Part shown: positions 20,534 to 28,387 of the stretch, piece after piece
Layout: the number at the start of each line of letters is the position of its first letter
Position numbering within the stretch: position 1 is the first letter of the stretch
Virus record (IMG/VR): IMGVR_UViG_3300035688_000056
Span: 1-28,387 of that record
DNA from: a virus
DNA: 28,387 nucleotides
Direction: 5' to 3' (one strand)
The notes under the pieces: model-generated
Told to the model about the DNA's origin: nothing
The model's database searches: none
Seen by the model: only the letters and a program-made list of their open reading frames with translations
Made by a program: the position numbers and the translations under genes

Positions 20534-21137
20534 AGGATTAAAAGTAGTTCAAGAAAGTTTGGAAAAACAAACCTTTCAGGACTTTGAATGGTTGGTTGAA
20601 ATGGGGATTGTTTCTCACGGATGCGATTTAAGCAAAGCCTGGAACAGAATGTTAAAAAGAGCCAAAGGAGAATGGATCGTATTGCTTGAAGATTATATAA
20701 AAATTCCACCTGATGGATTGGAGAGATTTTTAAAAGTGGCTGATCCAAAAAAACTTTTTACCGGCGCTGTTGGAAAAACGCTGGATTGGAAAAGCATCAA
20801 ATGGGATTGGCGGAATTTCGGGGAATCAAGGGAGGTAGATTTCAGACACTGGGAAATAGACTGGGCTTTCGGGCCTTTGCAGGCTTTTAAAGATGTCGGC
20901 GGATTCGAGGAAGAGTATGATGAATTTTGGTCAAGCGAAAATGTAGAAATTGCTTACAGGATGAGTAGATTGGGATATAAGTTCTTGGTGCTACCTGATA
21001 ACAAAGGAATACAATGGGCGCATGACGAAATTATTAAGCATCCATTTCGTCATAAATTTTCCCCTCATTTTCATAATGCCAGATTAAAAGATATAGAAAT
21101 GGGATTAAAACCAGTAAAGCTTAATTATCTGGATTGA
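20496..21137 (+). CDS. Glycosyltransferase family 2
   Basis: I chose ATG 20496 over an in-frame start at 20460: MKISILTPSIRSEGL is a typical GT2 N-terminus, giving 213 residues. The next pieces are QTFQDFEWLVEM, GEWIVLLEDY with the acidic pair at about 67-68 in the metal-binding position, and FGPLQAFKDVGGFEEEYDEFWSSENVEIAYRMSRLGY (about 125-161), the acceptor-side ED and GGF-x-E motifs common in GT2. It overlaps the methyltransferase before it by 38 bases and closes the cassette. The gene-free regulatory region starts right behind it. Confidence 0.8.
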   Translation: MKISILTPSIRSEGLKVVQESLEKQTFQDFEWLVEMGIVSHGCDLSKAWNRMLKRAKGEWIVLLEDYIKIPPDGLERFLKVADPKKLFTGAVGKTLDWKSIKWDWRNFGESREVDFRHWEIDWAFGPLQAFKDVGGFEEEYDEFWSSENVEIAYRMSRLGYKFLVLPDNKGIQWAHDEIIKHPFRHKFSPHFHNARLKDIEMGLKPVKLNYLD

Positions 21138-21141
21138 GGGC

Positions 21142-21170
21142 TTGACAGGGATTCTTGATTCGATTATATT
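21142..21170 (+). promoter_or_regulatory. Sigma70-type promoter before the portal operon
   Basis: TTGACA at 21142-21147, a 17-base spacer, and TATATT at 21165-21170: nearly the full consensus. Transcription should start near 21177. It is followed within 20 bases by a terminator, as at 2210. The first bases (CTTGACAGG) are the same in both promoters. Confidence 0.75.
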
Positions 21171-21194
21171 TTCTAATAATAAGGATTAAAATTA

Positions 21195-21222
21195 AACCCA
21201 AATGAAGTTTTTGGGTTCTTTT
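21195..21222 (+). terminator. Intrinsic terminator directly after the second promoter
   Basis: AACCCAAA (21195-21202) pairs with TTTGGGTT (21210-21217) around a seven-base loop, followed by CTTTTTATTTT. Its left arm and the preceding bases are almost identical to the first module, where 2270-2292 corresponds to 21185-21206, one base shorter. The transcript from the promoter would be only about 45 bases long unless the terminator is overridden. Confidence 0.8.
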
Positions 21223-21251
21223 TATTTTAGATAACCTTACCAGAGATTTGC

Positions 21252-21301
21252 TGGCGGTTTGCAGGCGAGAAGAAATTCTCGTGAAGCAACCGCCATTTTT
21301 T
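21252..21301 (+). terminator. Strong two-stem intrinsic terminator
   Basis: The outer stem TGGCGGTT (21252-21259) pairs with AACCGCCA (21288-21295) and extends by two more pairs beyond a single-base bulge. The inner stem CGAGAA (21266-21271) pairs with TTCTCG (21276-21281) around a GAAA loop. Six T follow at 21296-21301. Any transcript that escapes the first terminator, or reads through from the glycan genes, should stop here. Confidence 0.85.
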
Positions 21302-21318
21302 ATAAAAGAAATTTAACC

Positions 21319-21379
21319 GACTGACTTCGTCTCTATGCGAAATGCCATAGGGCATACGATAGGGGACTTAGTGGCAGTC
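21319..21379 (+). promoter_or_regulatory. Structured RNA element in the adaptor-gene leader
   Basis: Three nested helices can be drawn: 21319-21323 with 21375-21379 (GACTG/CAGTC); 21329-21336 with 21359-21367, with one bulged G; and 21342-21346 with 21351-21355 around an ATAG loop. It lies between the strong terminator and the adaptor gene. I do not recognise a riboswitch or known RNA family. It might be an antitermination, processing or translational control element. Confidence 0.45.
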
Positions 21380-21413
21380 TAAAAATATCACACTTGGAGA
21401 CACCGGATCAATT

Positions 21414-21441
21414 TTACTAACTACCCTTATGGGGTTAGTAA
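21414..21441 (+). promoter_or_regulatory. Hairpin or palindrome across the adaptor start codon
   Basis: TTACTAAC (21414-21421) pairs with GTTAGTAA (21434-21441), and CCC (21424-21426) with GGG (21431-21433), leaving the loop TTAT. The ATG (21429-21431) is thus at the tip of the stem. As RNA it could hide the start codon; as DNA the near-palindrome could be a protein-binding site. The nearest Shine-Dalgarno-like GGAG is at 21396-21399, about 29 bases before the ATG. Confidence 0.5.
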
Positions 21442-22097
21442 GATATTTTACTAAAACAGAGAGCACAAAATTTACTGATGCCAATATCAAGGCACTTTTG
21501 AATCTTTATTATCACGAGTTTGTAAATGAGATTCTAAAATCGGGGAGCGATATTGATTTTAATATGGCTACCGAATCCATAAACCTTACCAATGGAACTG
21601 CTGTCTATTCGATAACTGGAAAAGTATTAAGAATAAAAAAGATTGATATATCTTTCGATGGATCTAAGTGGTATAGTGCCACTAATTTTGATATCGCAGA
21701 AAGATCCAGGCCATTAGATACTACTTCTATCGCTGCTGATTTTACAAAAACTAATCCATTCATAGATTTATATTTAGATAATGAAACAGTAAAAATAGCA
21801 ATCTATCCAACCCCTGACGCGAATGTAACAGCAGGATTAAAAGTTTGGAAAACCTTAGAAATTACAGAATTATCAGCTCAAGGTGACGAACCCTCGATTC
21901 CAGAAGCATATCAAAAATATCTTGTCTATGGAGCATGTAGAGATTACTTCTTGAAAAAAGAAATGTTCACTAAAGCCACAGAAATGGAGAAGGAAATGTT
22001 CAAAACTCTTCAAAGAGCCATATCTTTTTATGCCAATAGAAACGAAGAGGAAAGATTCCTTTTGGAAGACGGCTATGGTAATAATTTTTGTAAATGA
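21429..22097 (+). CDS. Head-tail adaptor-like protein
   Basis: A 222-residue protein. The first 60 residues are helical (FTDANIKALLNLYYHEFVNEIL). A beta-rich middle (ESINLTNGTAVYSITGKVLRIKKIDISFDG, then VKIAIYPTPDANVTAGLKVWK) follows. The C-terminal helices include PEAYQKYLVYGACRDYFLKKEMFTKATEMEKEMFKTLQRAI. This strand block followed by a Y-x-YL-x-YGA helix is common in podovirus-type head-tail adaptors (P22 gp4 or SU10 adaptor-like). It would bind beneath the portal, and its gene overlaps the portal gene by ATGA. The ATG lies in a hairpin, so the start is not certain. Confidence 0.6.
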   Translation: MGLVRYFTKTESTKFTDANIKALLNLYYHEFVNEILKSGSDIDFNMATESINLTNGTAVYSITGKVLRIKKIDISFDGSKWYSATNFDIAERSRPLDTTSIAADFTKTNPFIDLYLDNETVKIAIYPTPDANVTAGLKVWKTLEITELSAQGDEPSIPEAYQKYLVYGACRDYFLKKEMFTKATEMEKEMFKTLQRAISFYANRNEEERFLLEDGYGNNFCK

Positions 22098-23962
22098 ATA
22101 AATTCAAAACTATGGCAGAAGAAAACAAAATCGAAGTAGATATAGAAAATGAAATAATCGAAACAATGAAAAGGGAAAAGCGGGCTTGGGAAGACGAGAT
22201 AGTTTTTGTCACTGACAAAATCGCTTTCAGGATGAGAAACCTTATCAAGACCTGCCGTAAGAATTACTGGGGGATTTTTGACGACCCTTATGACCCGGTA
22301 ACAGGAAGAGAAATGGTCTGGCCTCCCTTAACCCAGTGGCTGACCGAATCGGTCATCAAAAACTGCGATGTAGACAGCAAGGATTTTAATTTCAGAGCCA
22401 AAGTTTTGAGGGCCTTAGGCCTTGTGCCTTTGGTAAGGAATGTAGTCAGGAATTGGATGGATGAAAATTTCTTTGGCGAAGATTTAGACGAAGCAGGCCG
22501 GCAGATGGCCATAGATGGAACTGAAATCTGGAAGACCTGGGAAGAAGACGGAGAGATGAGAAGGGAATCTGTTGACAGGTTGAACTTTTATATCGACCCG
22601 AATGCCAAAAGCATTCAGGATACCCCGGCAGTTATAGAAAGAGCGGTTATCTCAATAGCAGATTTCAATTCGATGGATTCTTGGTGGAAAAAAGATGAGG
22701 TAAAAGTGAGAAAGGGGTTGCATCCCACTGACGAAAATCTTCAAGCAGAGATGATTTCTGAAACTGAAGGAATCGAAGTCTGGGAGAGATGGGGTTTGAT
22801 GCCGAAATCCTGGCTGACCGGGAAGAAGTCAGATGCCAAAAAAAGAATTGAAGGCCATATCGTTGTTTCTAATTTAGTGTATAGCCCTATTGTTCACTTT
22901 GTGGAAGAAAACTTGAAAAAAGACAGCACAGGCAAAATCGTCAAGCCTTACGAGGAAGGAAGATTAAGAAGGGTGAGGGGCAGATGGGATGGAGTCGGAG
23001 TTCCGGAAATGGTGATGGGGCTCCAGATTTGGCTGAATGTTGTTGTCAATATAAGGATTTCCAGAGGCAGGATTTCCCAATTAGGCATTTTCAAAATAAA
23101 AAGAGGAGCGAACATCACTCCCCAGATGGTGAAAAAACTAGCTGCCAACGGCGCTATTCTGGTTGACAATATGGAGGACATCCAGCAAGTGGTGATTGAT
23201 GAAGCTTCAGAAGCCAGCTACAAAGACGAAGAAGTAATAACCAACTGGGCGCAGAGAGTGACTCAGGCTTATGAGGCAGTGACAGGAGAGCCATTGCCTT
23301 CCACTATGCCAGCTACCACTGCAGCTATTCAAACTAAATTTGCCCAATCAGCTTTTGTCCTTATCAGGGAAGGAATGGGAATGTTCATTCAAAGATGGTT
23401 GAAACGCCACGCTTGGCCGATCCTCCAAAAGAATCTTACTAAAGGCAAGATAGCTTTAATCACAGGCTCTTTCGAAGAGATGAGGCAATTAGACGCTAAA
23501 TTTGTTTATTATCTGGCTGCCAAAAAATTGGATGAGATGAATAAAAGCAAGCAAATAGTTGATCCTTTGCAGGTCAATCGGGAAATTTTGGGAGCGATGG
23601 AAAAACTAATGAAGATAGGTAATGACAGGTTTGTCAATATCTTAAAAAAGGTCAACCTGCTTGATTTCGATGTTCAGTTCTATATGACCAACGAAGAGGC
23701 GGATAAGAGCGTTATCGCCAAAGACCTTATATCTTTAGGCCAGATGGCTCCCCAGTATGCGGATATAATCGTTAAGATGGTGATGGATTTGATGGGCTTT
23801 GATGTCAACCAGTTTGAAGAACTGAAAAAATCTTTAATAACAACATCCCAAGTGAAAGCCCCCCAACAAATGAAAGGCGCATCAACGCTTAATCCGGCCG
23901 GAGGAGGACAAGTTGCTGGAGGGCAGACAGCAATGAAAATTTTAGAAGAAGCTAACACTTAA
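22094..23962 (+). CDS. Portal protein (podovirus type)
   Basis: A 622-residue protein starting in an ATGA overlap; ATG 22112 (MAEENKIE) is the alternative start. The N-terminal part (KRAWEDEIVFVTDKIAFRMRNLIKTCRKNYWGIFDDPYDPVTGREMVWPPLT) and the middle (GLQIWLNVVVNIRISRGRISQLGIFKIKRGANITPQMVKKLAANGAILVDNMEDIQQVV) match the large portals of SU10/P22-like phages: an N-terminal wing, a Trp-rich stem region, and a helical C-terminus that forms the inner barrel. The portal is the twelve-fold ring at the capsid vertex through which DNA is packed. Its size and motifs are full length. It lies 18 kb from the terminase. Confidence 0.88.
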   Translation: MNKFKTMAEENKIEVDIENEIIETMKREKRAWEDEIVFVTDKIAFRMRNLIKTCRKNYWGIFDDPYDPVTGREMVWPPLTQWLTESVIKNCDVDSKDFNFRAKVLRALGLVPLVRNVVRNWMDENFFGEDLDEAGRQMAIDGTEIWKTWEEDGEMRRESVDRLNFYIDPNAKSIQDTPAVIERAVISIADFNSMDSWWKKDEVKVRKGLHPTDENLQAEMISETEGIEVWERWGLMPKSWLTGKKSDAKKRIEGHIVVSNLVYSPIVHFVEENLKKDSTGKIVKPYEEGRLRRVRGRWDGVGVPEMVMGLQIWLNVVVNIRISRGRISQLGIFKIKRGANITPQMVKKLAANGAILVDNMEDIQQVVIDEASEASYKDEEVITNWAQRVTQAYEAVTGEPLPSTMPATTAAIQTKFAQSAFVLIREGMGMFIQRWLKRHAWPILQKNLTKGKIALITGSFEEMRQLDAKFVYYLAAKKLDEMNKSKQIVDPLQVNREILGAMEKLMKIGNDRFVNILKKVNLLDFDVQFYMTNEEADKSVIAKDLISLGQMAPQYADIIVKMVMDLMGFDVNQFEELKKSLITTSQVKAPQQMKGASTLNPAGGGQVAGGQTAMKILEEANT

Positions 23963-23964
23963 CA

Positions 23965-25407
23965 ATGGCAAAACAAGCTGAAAAACAAATTTTAGAATTT
24001 AATAATTTTTTATCTGGATTAGCCGAATCCCCTTTTGCGGGAATCAAGGGTTCATTTGCCAAGGCAGTCGGGATAGATTATCGAAGTATCCCTGGAATTA
24101 TAAAAGCTCATCAGAAATTGAAAAAGGATTCAGGAACGACTATTACCGAACTCATTACATGTGTAGTGCATACCTCAAGTGGTTGGGCCTACTTTTTTGG
24201 GGGATCAGGAGGAATTTACAAACGAACAGCTGCCGGAGTCTGGAGTAAATTAGGAACAGTAACAGGGACTCCAAAAATACTTGGATGTGCCGAGCATTCA
24301 GATGGCTATGTCTATTTCACTTATTCAAGCAAAGTGGGAAGAATAAAAATTTCAGATGACGCCATAACTGAGAGTTGGAATGATTTGACTAATGCCAATA
24401 CCAATTACGGCCCGGTTATCTACCACGAAGCCAGGGATTCGATATTCATAGGCAACCAGGAATTAGTGGCTAAGGTCAGCGCTGCTTCGGCTTTTACAGC
24501 CAATGCCTTAGATTTACAGGCGAAATATGAAATAAGAGATTTAGCACCTTACGATATTGACGTTTTAGTTGGGGCAACTAACAAAGGGCCGGTGAGTTCT
24601 TCAATGATTTTTCAATGGGACGGCACTTCCACTACTTGGGATTATTCCTGGCTCTTTGGAGAAAAAATAAAATGGATGCTAAACAAGCAGGAAGAAATTT
24701 ATATCTTAGGGAGCGACACCGCCAAGATTTACAAATTTGGTGATTTATCAGACCCTGAAAAACAAGTGCCGGGAGATTATACAAGTGCCGCCATATTCGA
24801 ATCGAATCCGAACGCAAAATGCATTTATGACGGATTGATACTTTTTGGACTGCACGATGGCTCAACAGGGAATCCAGCTCCCAACGGGGTTTACAGCTAC
24901 GGCACTAAAGATAAAGAGAAGTTTCCAAAAGCTCTCAGTTGCGACTATCCGATTTCATCCGGAGATTTGGACGGATTGCAGATAGGATGTGTTTCAACCA
25001 ACGGTTCAAATTTATTCGTCTCCTGGAAAGACAAAGCTGGAACTACCTACGGAGTTGATGTGATAGATTTTTCAAATAAATACGCTTCGGCTTACATTGA
25101 ATTTTTAGTGATGAGATTAGACCGATATATATTAAAAACATTTGACAGGTTTCCTTGCGCTTTCAAACCCTTACCGGCCAGTTGCACTTTAGCCTTGAAA
25201 CGAAAAGTAGATTTTGCCTCTTCTTGGAGCAGCGCCATAGCCACGGTCAATACTGAAAATGCCACTGATGATTTGGGAGCTTTCAAGGGAGACAGTGTGC
25301 CAGACGGCTATACGATTCAATTAAGACTGGAGTTTGGGGTCAATTCAAACAATTCCCCGGAAGTTGAAAATCTGGGAATTGTGTGGATTTTCCACGCTTT
25401 TGAATAA
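23965..25407 (+). CDS. Large beta-rich virion protein (tail hub or nozzle-like)
   Basis: A 480-residue protein two bases after the portal gene. After a short N-terminal segment (LSGLAESPFAGIKGSFAKAVGIDYRSIPGII) it has repeated short strands: SSGWAYFFGGSGGIYKRT, DGYVYFTYSSKVGRIKIS, EIYILGSDTAKIYKFG, FGLHDG and NGVYSYGT. These read like beta-propeller blades. The C-terminus (YTIQLRLEFGVN, NLGIVWIFHAFE) is a jelly-roll-like end. P22-type phages place a propeller tail hub (gp10-like, nozzle) in this spot. I cannot tell if this is that protein or a stopper. Confidence 0.6.
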   Translation: MAKQAEKQILEFNNFLSGLAESPFAGIKGSFAKAVGIDYRSIPGIIKAHQKLKKDSGTTITELITCVVHTSSGWAYFFGGSGGIYKRTAAGVWSKLGTVTGTPKILGCAEHSDGYVYFTYSSKVGRIKISDDAITESWNDLTNANTNYGPVIYHEARDSIFIGNQELVAKVSAASAFTANALDLQAKYEIRDLAPYDIDVLVGATNKGPVSSSMIFQWDGTSTTWDYSWLFGEKIKWMLNKQEEIYILGSDTAKIYKFGDLSDPEKQVPGDYTSAAIFESNPNAKCIYDGLILFGLHDGSTGNPAPNGVYSYGTKDKEKFPKALSCDYPISSGDLDGLQIGCVSTNGSNLFVSWKDKAGTTYGVDVIDFSNKYASAYIEFLVMRLDRYILKTFDRFPCAFKPLPASCTLALKRKVDFASSWSSAIATVNTENATDDLGAFKGDSVPDGYTIQLRLEFGVNSNNSPEVENLGIVWIFHAFE

Positions 25408-25408
25408 G

Positions 25409-26548
25409 ATGAGTGAATTAAAAGAAAGATTCCTTGAATACTTGGAGAGTCTACCTCCGGAAACCCAGCAACTTGAATTTGTCGATTTTTTAAAATCTTT
25501 ATTTAAAGGTAAGAAATTCACAGGGGATATAGACATTGATATGGATAATATAGACGATGGAACGACTTATAAAAAAGTAACAGCAACGCAGCAAGACATA
25601 ATAGATGACGGCGCCAACCCTGTTGTAGTAACAGGATTAACGGCTACAGCCGGGATACAGTTAGTTTTTTTACAATGGACGCCCAATTCCGAAACCGATA
25701 TCGACCACTATGACATCTATCGAAGTTTGACTGATAATTCAGCAGTTGCCACTAAAATAGGCCAGACTTTAGCCAATGTCTATGCTGACGAGACTGGAAC
25801 TGCCGGAACACCTTATTATTACTGGGTAAAGGCAGTTGATCATCTGGGAAATACTTCAGGATTTCCATCTTCAGTGACCGGGACTCCGAGAAATGTCGCT
25901 GAAGGAGATGTGCAGGCTAATGCCATCACTTATGCAAAAATATCAGTAGTGAATCTGGCAGCAATAAAAGCTGACATGGGTGATATTACAGCCGGCACTT
26001 TAACACTTTCGACCTCAGGATATATCAGAGGAGGCCAGACTGGATATAACACGGGTATAGGATTCTTTTTGGGATATTCTACCGATGCTTACAAATTCTC
26101 AATAGGAAATCCGGCTAGTAATTATATTACTTTTGATGGCTCTGTCTTAATAATAGCAGGGGCGGTTAAGCCAAATATAGTTGCCAATGACGATTTACTA
26201 CTTAGCGCTGATACTGAAAGATCAACCATTAATACAGAATATACCCAGGTCAAACAGATAACTGTCCAATTTGGAGGGACATTAAGAATAAAATTTGACT
26301 TAAGGTCTTCCGCTGATGGGGCAGGAGCAATTGTTAAGGCAAGAATTTATAGAAATGGAGTGGCAGTCGGAACAGAAAGGTCAAGTAATTCATCAACTTA
26401 TGCTACTCGGTCAGAAGATATTTCAGGATGGACAGCAGGCGATATATGCCAACTCTATTACAAAAGGGTTGACGAAGGAACAACTTGTTATATTAGAAAC
26501 TTCAGAGTTTATGGAACAATATTAACAGGAACAATAACAACAGATTAA
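25409..26548 (+). CDS. Tail fibre/receptor-contact protein with fibronectin type III domain
   Basis: I chose ATG 25409, one base after the previous stop, over an in-frame start at 25334, giving 379 residues. An N-terminal helix (ELKERFLEYLESLPPETQQLEFVDFLKSLF) is followed by a fibronectin type III domain at about residues 65-160 (PVVVTGLTATAGIQLVFLQWTP, DIDHYDIYRSL, YYYWVKAVDHLGNTSGF). A segment like the central fibre of lambda gpJ follows (NLAAIKADMGDITAGTLTLSTSGYIRGGQTGY), and then a beta-sandwich tail. It is probably a virion protein that contacts the host or links the fibre. There is no signal peptide, unlike the proteins at 10580 and 13245. Confidence 0.7.
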   Translation: MSELKERFLEYLESLPPETQQLEFVDFLKSLFKGKKFTGDIDIDMDNIDDGTTYKKVTATQQDIIDDGANPVVVTGLTATAGIQLVFLQWTPNSETDIDHYDIYRSLTDNSAVATKIGQTLANVYADETGTAGTPYYYWVKAVDHLGNTSGFPSSVTGTPRNVAEGDVQANAITYAKISVVNLAAIKADMGDITAGTLTLSTSGYIRGGQTGYNTGIGFFLGYSTDAYKFSIGNPASNYITFDGSVLIIAGAVKPNIVANDDLLLSADTERSTINTEYTQVKQITVQFGGTLRIKFDLRSSADGAGAIVKARIYRNGVAVGTERSSNSSTYATRSEDISGWTAGDICQLYYKRVDEGTTCYIRNFRVYGTILTGTITTD

Positions 26549-26567
26549 ATAAATTAAACATAAAACT

Positions 26568-28387
26568 ATGGCAGAAACACCAGAACAAAATATGTGGGCA
26601 AGGATCGCGGTAATGCAGGGGAAAACTTATACCCCTGAAGAACCCGCCCAAACAGGCGATGTCCTTCAGCCAAAAGGCACGCTTTTGAAACATAATAGTG
26701 GTATGACCATGACGGCTGATGGCACGACTAAGTTTGATATGAGTAAATGGAGTATAGTATCTGGCGGGGCAACTCCTGCACCAGAACAACAAATGTCTGA
26801 AAATATCGCAACAGCACAAAACAAAGTTAATCAAACACCAACACAATTAACGCCAACACAAATACAACAGTATTACGCCACTGAAGGGAAAAAAGCGAAT
26901 CCACTTTCTCCTTTGGATTGGTTGAAACAGCAATCAATATCACCAGTAATTCAAACTGTGCCGACAGAAGCTAAACCTCAGTTTTCACCCGCAAAAGGAG
27001 CCGGAACTTTATCTCCTGGCGGACAATGGGTTTTTACAGATTTGGGGAATTATAACTTTGAATGGAGGCCAGTTCAAAAAGGAGGTAGTTCAGCACCTTC
27101 TGGCGGCCAAACGCCTTCCACAGGGCAAACTGGCGTGTCTGGCGCAGGCGCTGGAAGCCAAGTGCCGACAACTCCACTTGATTTAAGTAAAGATATCACT
27201 TTAGGGGAAATGACAACCGAAGACCTGATGAAGATGTTTCAATCTCCGATTACGGATGCTGACATTCAGAAACTGCTTGACCAAAACGCCGCATTGCAGA
27301 AGCAATATCTTGAAAGCATCCAACCCTCTGAGGAAGAAAAGCAATTAAAACTTGATTTAACCAATCTCCAAAGCGAAATAGAAGCTAAACAGATTTCCCA
27401 CCAAAAAGGAGTTTTTGATATTGAAAATGAACTTGTATCTACGAGAGTTATGGTCGGGGAAGAAGAAGCACTTTCAAGACAATATCAGCTTGATCAACAG
27501 ACGATGTTAATGCGAGAAAAGAATCTGCTCAGTCGCATCGGCCTTGAAGAGGAGGCGAGGGGAATAACAACCGAGACATTGAAAACAGCTTTGGAATTTA
27601 ACCAGCAAAACTTGGATAATCTTTATAAGATTGAAGATAGGGTGCGTCAGCAAAAGTTAGATTTTTTCAATTTAGTTTCAACTTTAGAAACTTCGGCCCA
27701 GAAAAAACTTTCTACGATTCTTGATACACTCAAAAACACAAATCCAGACACTTTGGATTTATCAACCCGAACTCAAATTCAGACCCTAGCTAACAAAGCC
27801 GGAATACCATTTAATGTCCTGATGCAAGGACTCGAAACTCAATATAATCAAAATGAGTTTGATAATCTTTTAGCATTACAAAAAGCAAGCACAACAACAG
27901 CAAGTTCAGATTTAGTTAATGCAATAATGGCAAATCCTCAATTATATTATTCTCTTTCGGCCACAGCAAGAAATTCTGTTTTACCACAATTACAAGCTAT
28001 GGGATTTGATGTTAACCAACTTGTTCCATCTACTTTCGCAAAAGCTTCTGCTGATGCTCAAAGTAGCTTTAATACGGCAACAAGTATGTTAGATACTATC
28101 CAGACTTTGGCATTAAATGCCATAAAGGCGACTAACACATTAGGAGCGGCTGGAGAATATATAAGTCTTAATGCTCAAGCTCTTAATCCAAATACAGCAG
28201 CTGGAAAATATAAGAATACTCTTACTGCATTTTTATCTATGTTAGCCAGAGCTTCCGGAGAAAAAGGTGTTTTAACCAGTGAAGATCTGGAAAGAATTAA
28301 AAATGCAATGCCTAAATTCGGAATGACACGAGATACGGTTACTACCCAAATAAAAACTGTAGGAGATTTACTTAATTCAATCAAAAG
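26568..28387 (+). CDS. Long helical virion protein, ejection-type (3'-truncated by the window edge)
   Basis: The frame is open from ATG 26568 to the last base, 606 codons, with no stop, so the gene runs out of the window. The first 250 residues are low-complexity and Pro/Gln/Gly-rich (TPTQLTPTQIQQYYATEGK). From about 250 it is mainly coiled coil, rich in Gln, Leu and Glu. Near the window end is GVLTSEDLERIKNAMPKFGMTRD, a pattern that occurs near the end of internal virion proteins in podoviruses. The composition suggests an ejection or internal protein that helps deliver DNA into the host. No lysozyme motif is seen in the visible part. Confidence 0.75.
   Translation, partial: MAETPEQNMWARIAVMQGKTYTPEEPAQTGDVLQPKGTLLKHNSGMTMTADGTTKFDMSKWSIVSGGATPAPEQQMSENIATAQNKVNQTPTQLTPTQIQQYYATEGKKANPLSPLDWLKQQSISPVIQTVPTEAKPQFSPAKGAGTLSPGGQWVFTDLGNYNFEWRPVQKGGSSAPSGGQTPSTGQTGVSGAGAGSQVPTTPLDLSKDITLGEMTTEDLMKMFQSPITDADIQKLLDQNAALQKQYLESIQPSEEEKQLKLDLTNLQSEIEAKQISHQKGVFDIENELVSTRVMVGEEEALSRQYQLDQQTMLMREKNLLSRIGLEEEARGITTETLKTALEFNQQNLDNLYKIEDRVRQQKLDFFNLVSTLETSAQKKLSTILDTLKNTNPDTLDLSTRTQIQTLANKAGIPFNVLMQGLETQYNQNEFDNLLALQKASTTTASSDLVNAIMANPQLYYSLSATARNSVLPQLQAMGFDVNQLVPSTFAKASADAQSSFNTATSMLDTIQTLALNAIKATNTLGAAGEYISLNAQALNPNTAAGKYKNTLTAFLSMLARASGEKGVLTSEDLERIKNAMPKFGMTRDTVTTQIKTVGDLLNSIK

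Noticed and set aside
21302-21428. A second group I intron in the leader of the adaptor gene
   Set aside because: The region has local hairpins but none of the conserved core strings (the GAGCCAAGCC or GATATAGTCC type) and no P1/P10 logic.
1-28387. Use of a recoded stop codon, as in some CPR bacteria (TGA as Gly) or in phages that recode TAG
   Set aside because: TGA ends many genes at ATGA overlaps (for example 669-671, 7350-7352, 22095-22097) and the reading frames are full length under the standard code. TAG also occurs as a stop.
1-28387. CRISPR array, rRNA genes, insertion sequences, attachment sites
   Set aside because: No regularly spaced repeats, rRNA-like stretches, transposase genes or terminal inverted repeats were seen. 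The only long direct repeat is the 127-base pair at the window start.

Overview
The window is a stretch of a tailed, double-stranded DNA phage or prophage genome. Almost every gene is on the + strand and tightly packed, with many ATGA-type or longer overlaps. The DNA is AT-rich. TAA, TAG and TGA all end genes, so the standard bacterial code applies. The major capsid protein is of the SU10-like (DUF5309) type. Together with the large portal, an adaptor-like protein, a DUF5659 protein and Cys-bearing fibre-like proteins, it resembles phages from metagenomes rich in Patescibacteria (CPR). That host is an inference. No replication, integration or recognisable lysis gene is visible, so this is only part of the genome.

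Layout. (1) 1-2205: small early or accessory genes, including a CxxC mini-protein, a DPPY-motif DNA methyltransferase, a PDDEXK-type nuclease and a DUF5659 protein. The first 127 bases are an exact copy of 1064-1190. (2) 2206-2338: a consensus-like promoter followed at once by an intrinsic terminator. (3) 2339-7352: terminase small and large subunits, scaffold-like protein, major capsid protein and small genes. The capsid gene is interrupted by an unannotated 241-nt group I intron (5390-5630); its P1, P10 and conserved core can all be drawn. (4) 7349-15309: a large double glycosyltransferase with TPR-like repeats, a coiled-coil protein, small virion-like proteins, two long beta-rich proteins with signal peptides and two membrane proteins. 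(5) 15309-21137: a glycan or surface-modification cassette: nucleotidyltransferase fold, FemAB/GNAT-like, beta-propeller, cytidylyltransferase-like, ParB-like, two SAM methyltransferases and two glycosyltransferases. A remnant of an HNH endonuclease lies inside it. (6) 21138-21428: a gene-free regulatory region with a second promoter-terminator module, a strong terminator and structured RNA. (7) 21429-28387: head-tail adaptor, portal, a large beta-rich virion protein, a fibronectin/fibre protein and a long helical, ejection-type protein that runs off the end.

How it fits together. Blocks 3 and 7 make the virion, and the usual terminase-portal-capsid order is broken by about 14 kb of cargo between capsid and portal. 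The cargo is either virion decoration or a means of altering the host surface. The two promoter-terminator modules sit just before blocks 3 and 7, which suggests that expression of both is controlled by antitermination. The capsid gene carries several layers of RNA structure: an extended 16S-complementary leader, the intron, a hairpin around its stop codon and a stacked double hairpin after it.
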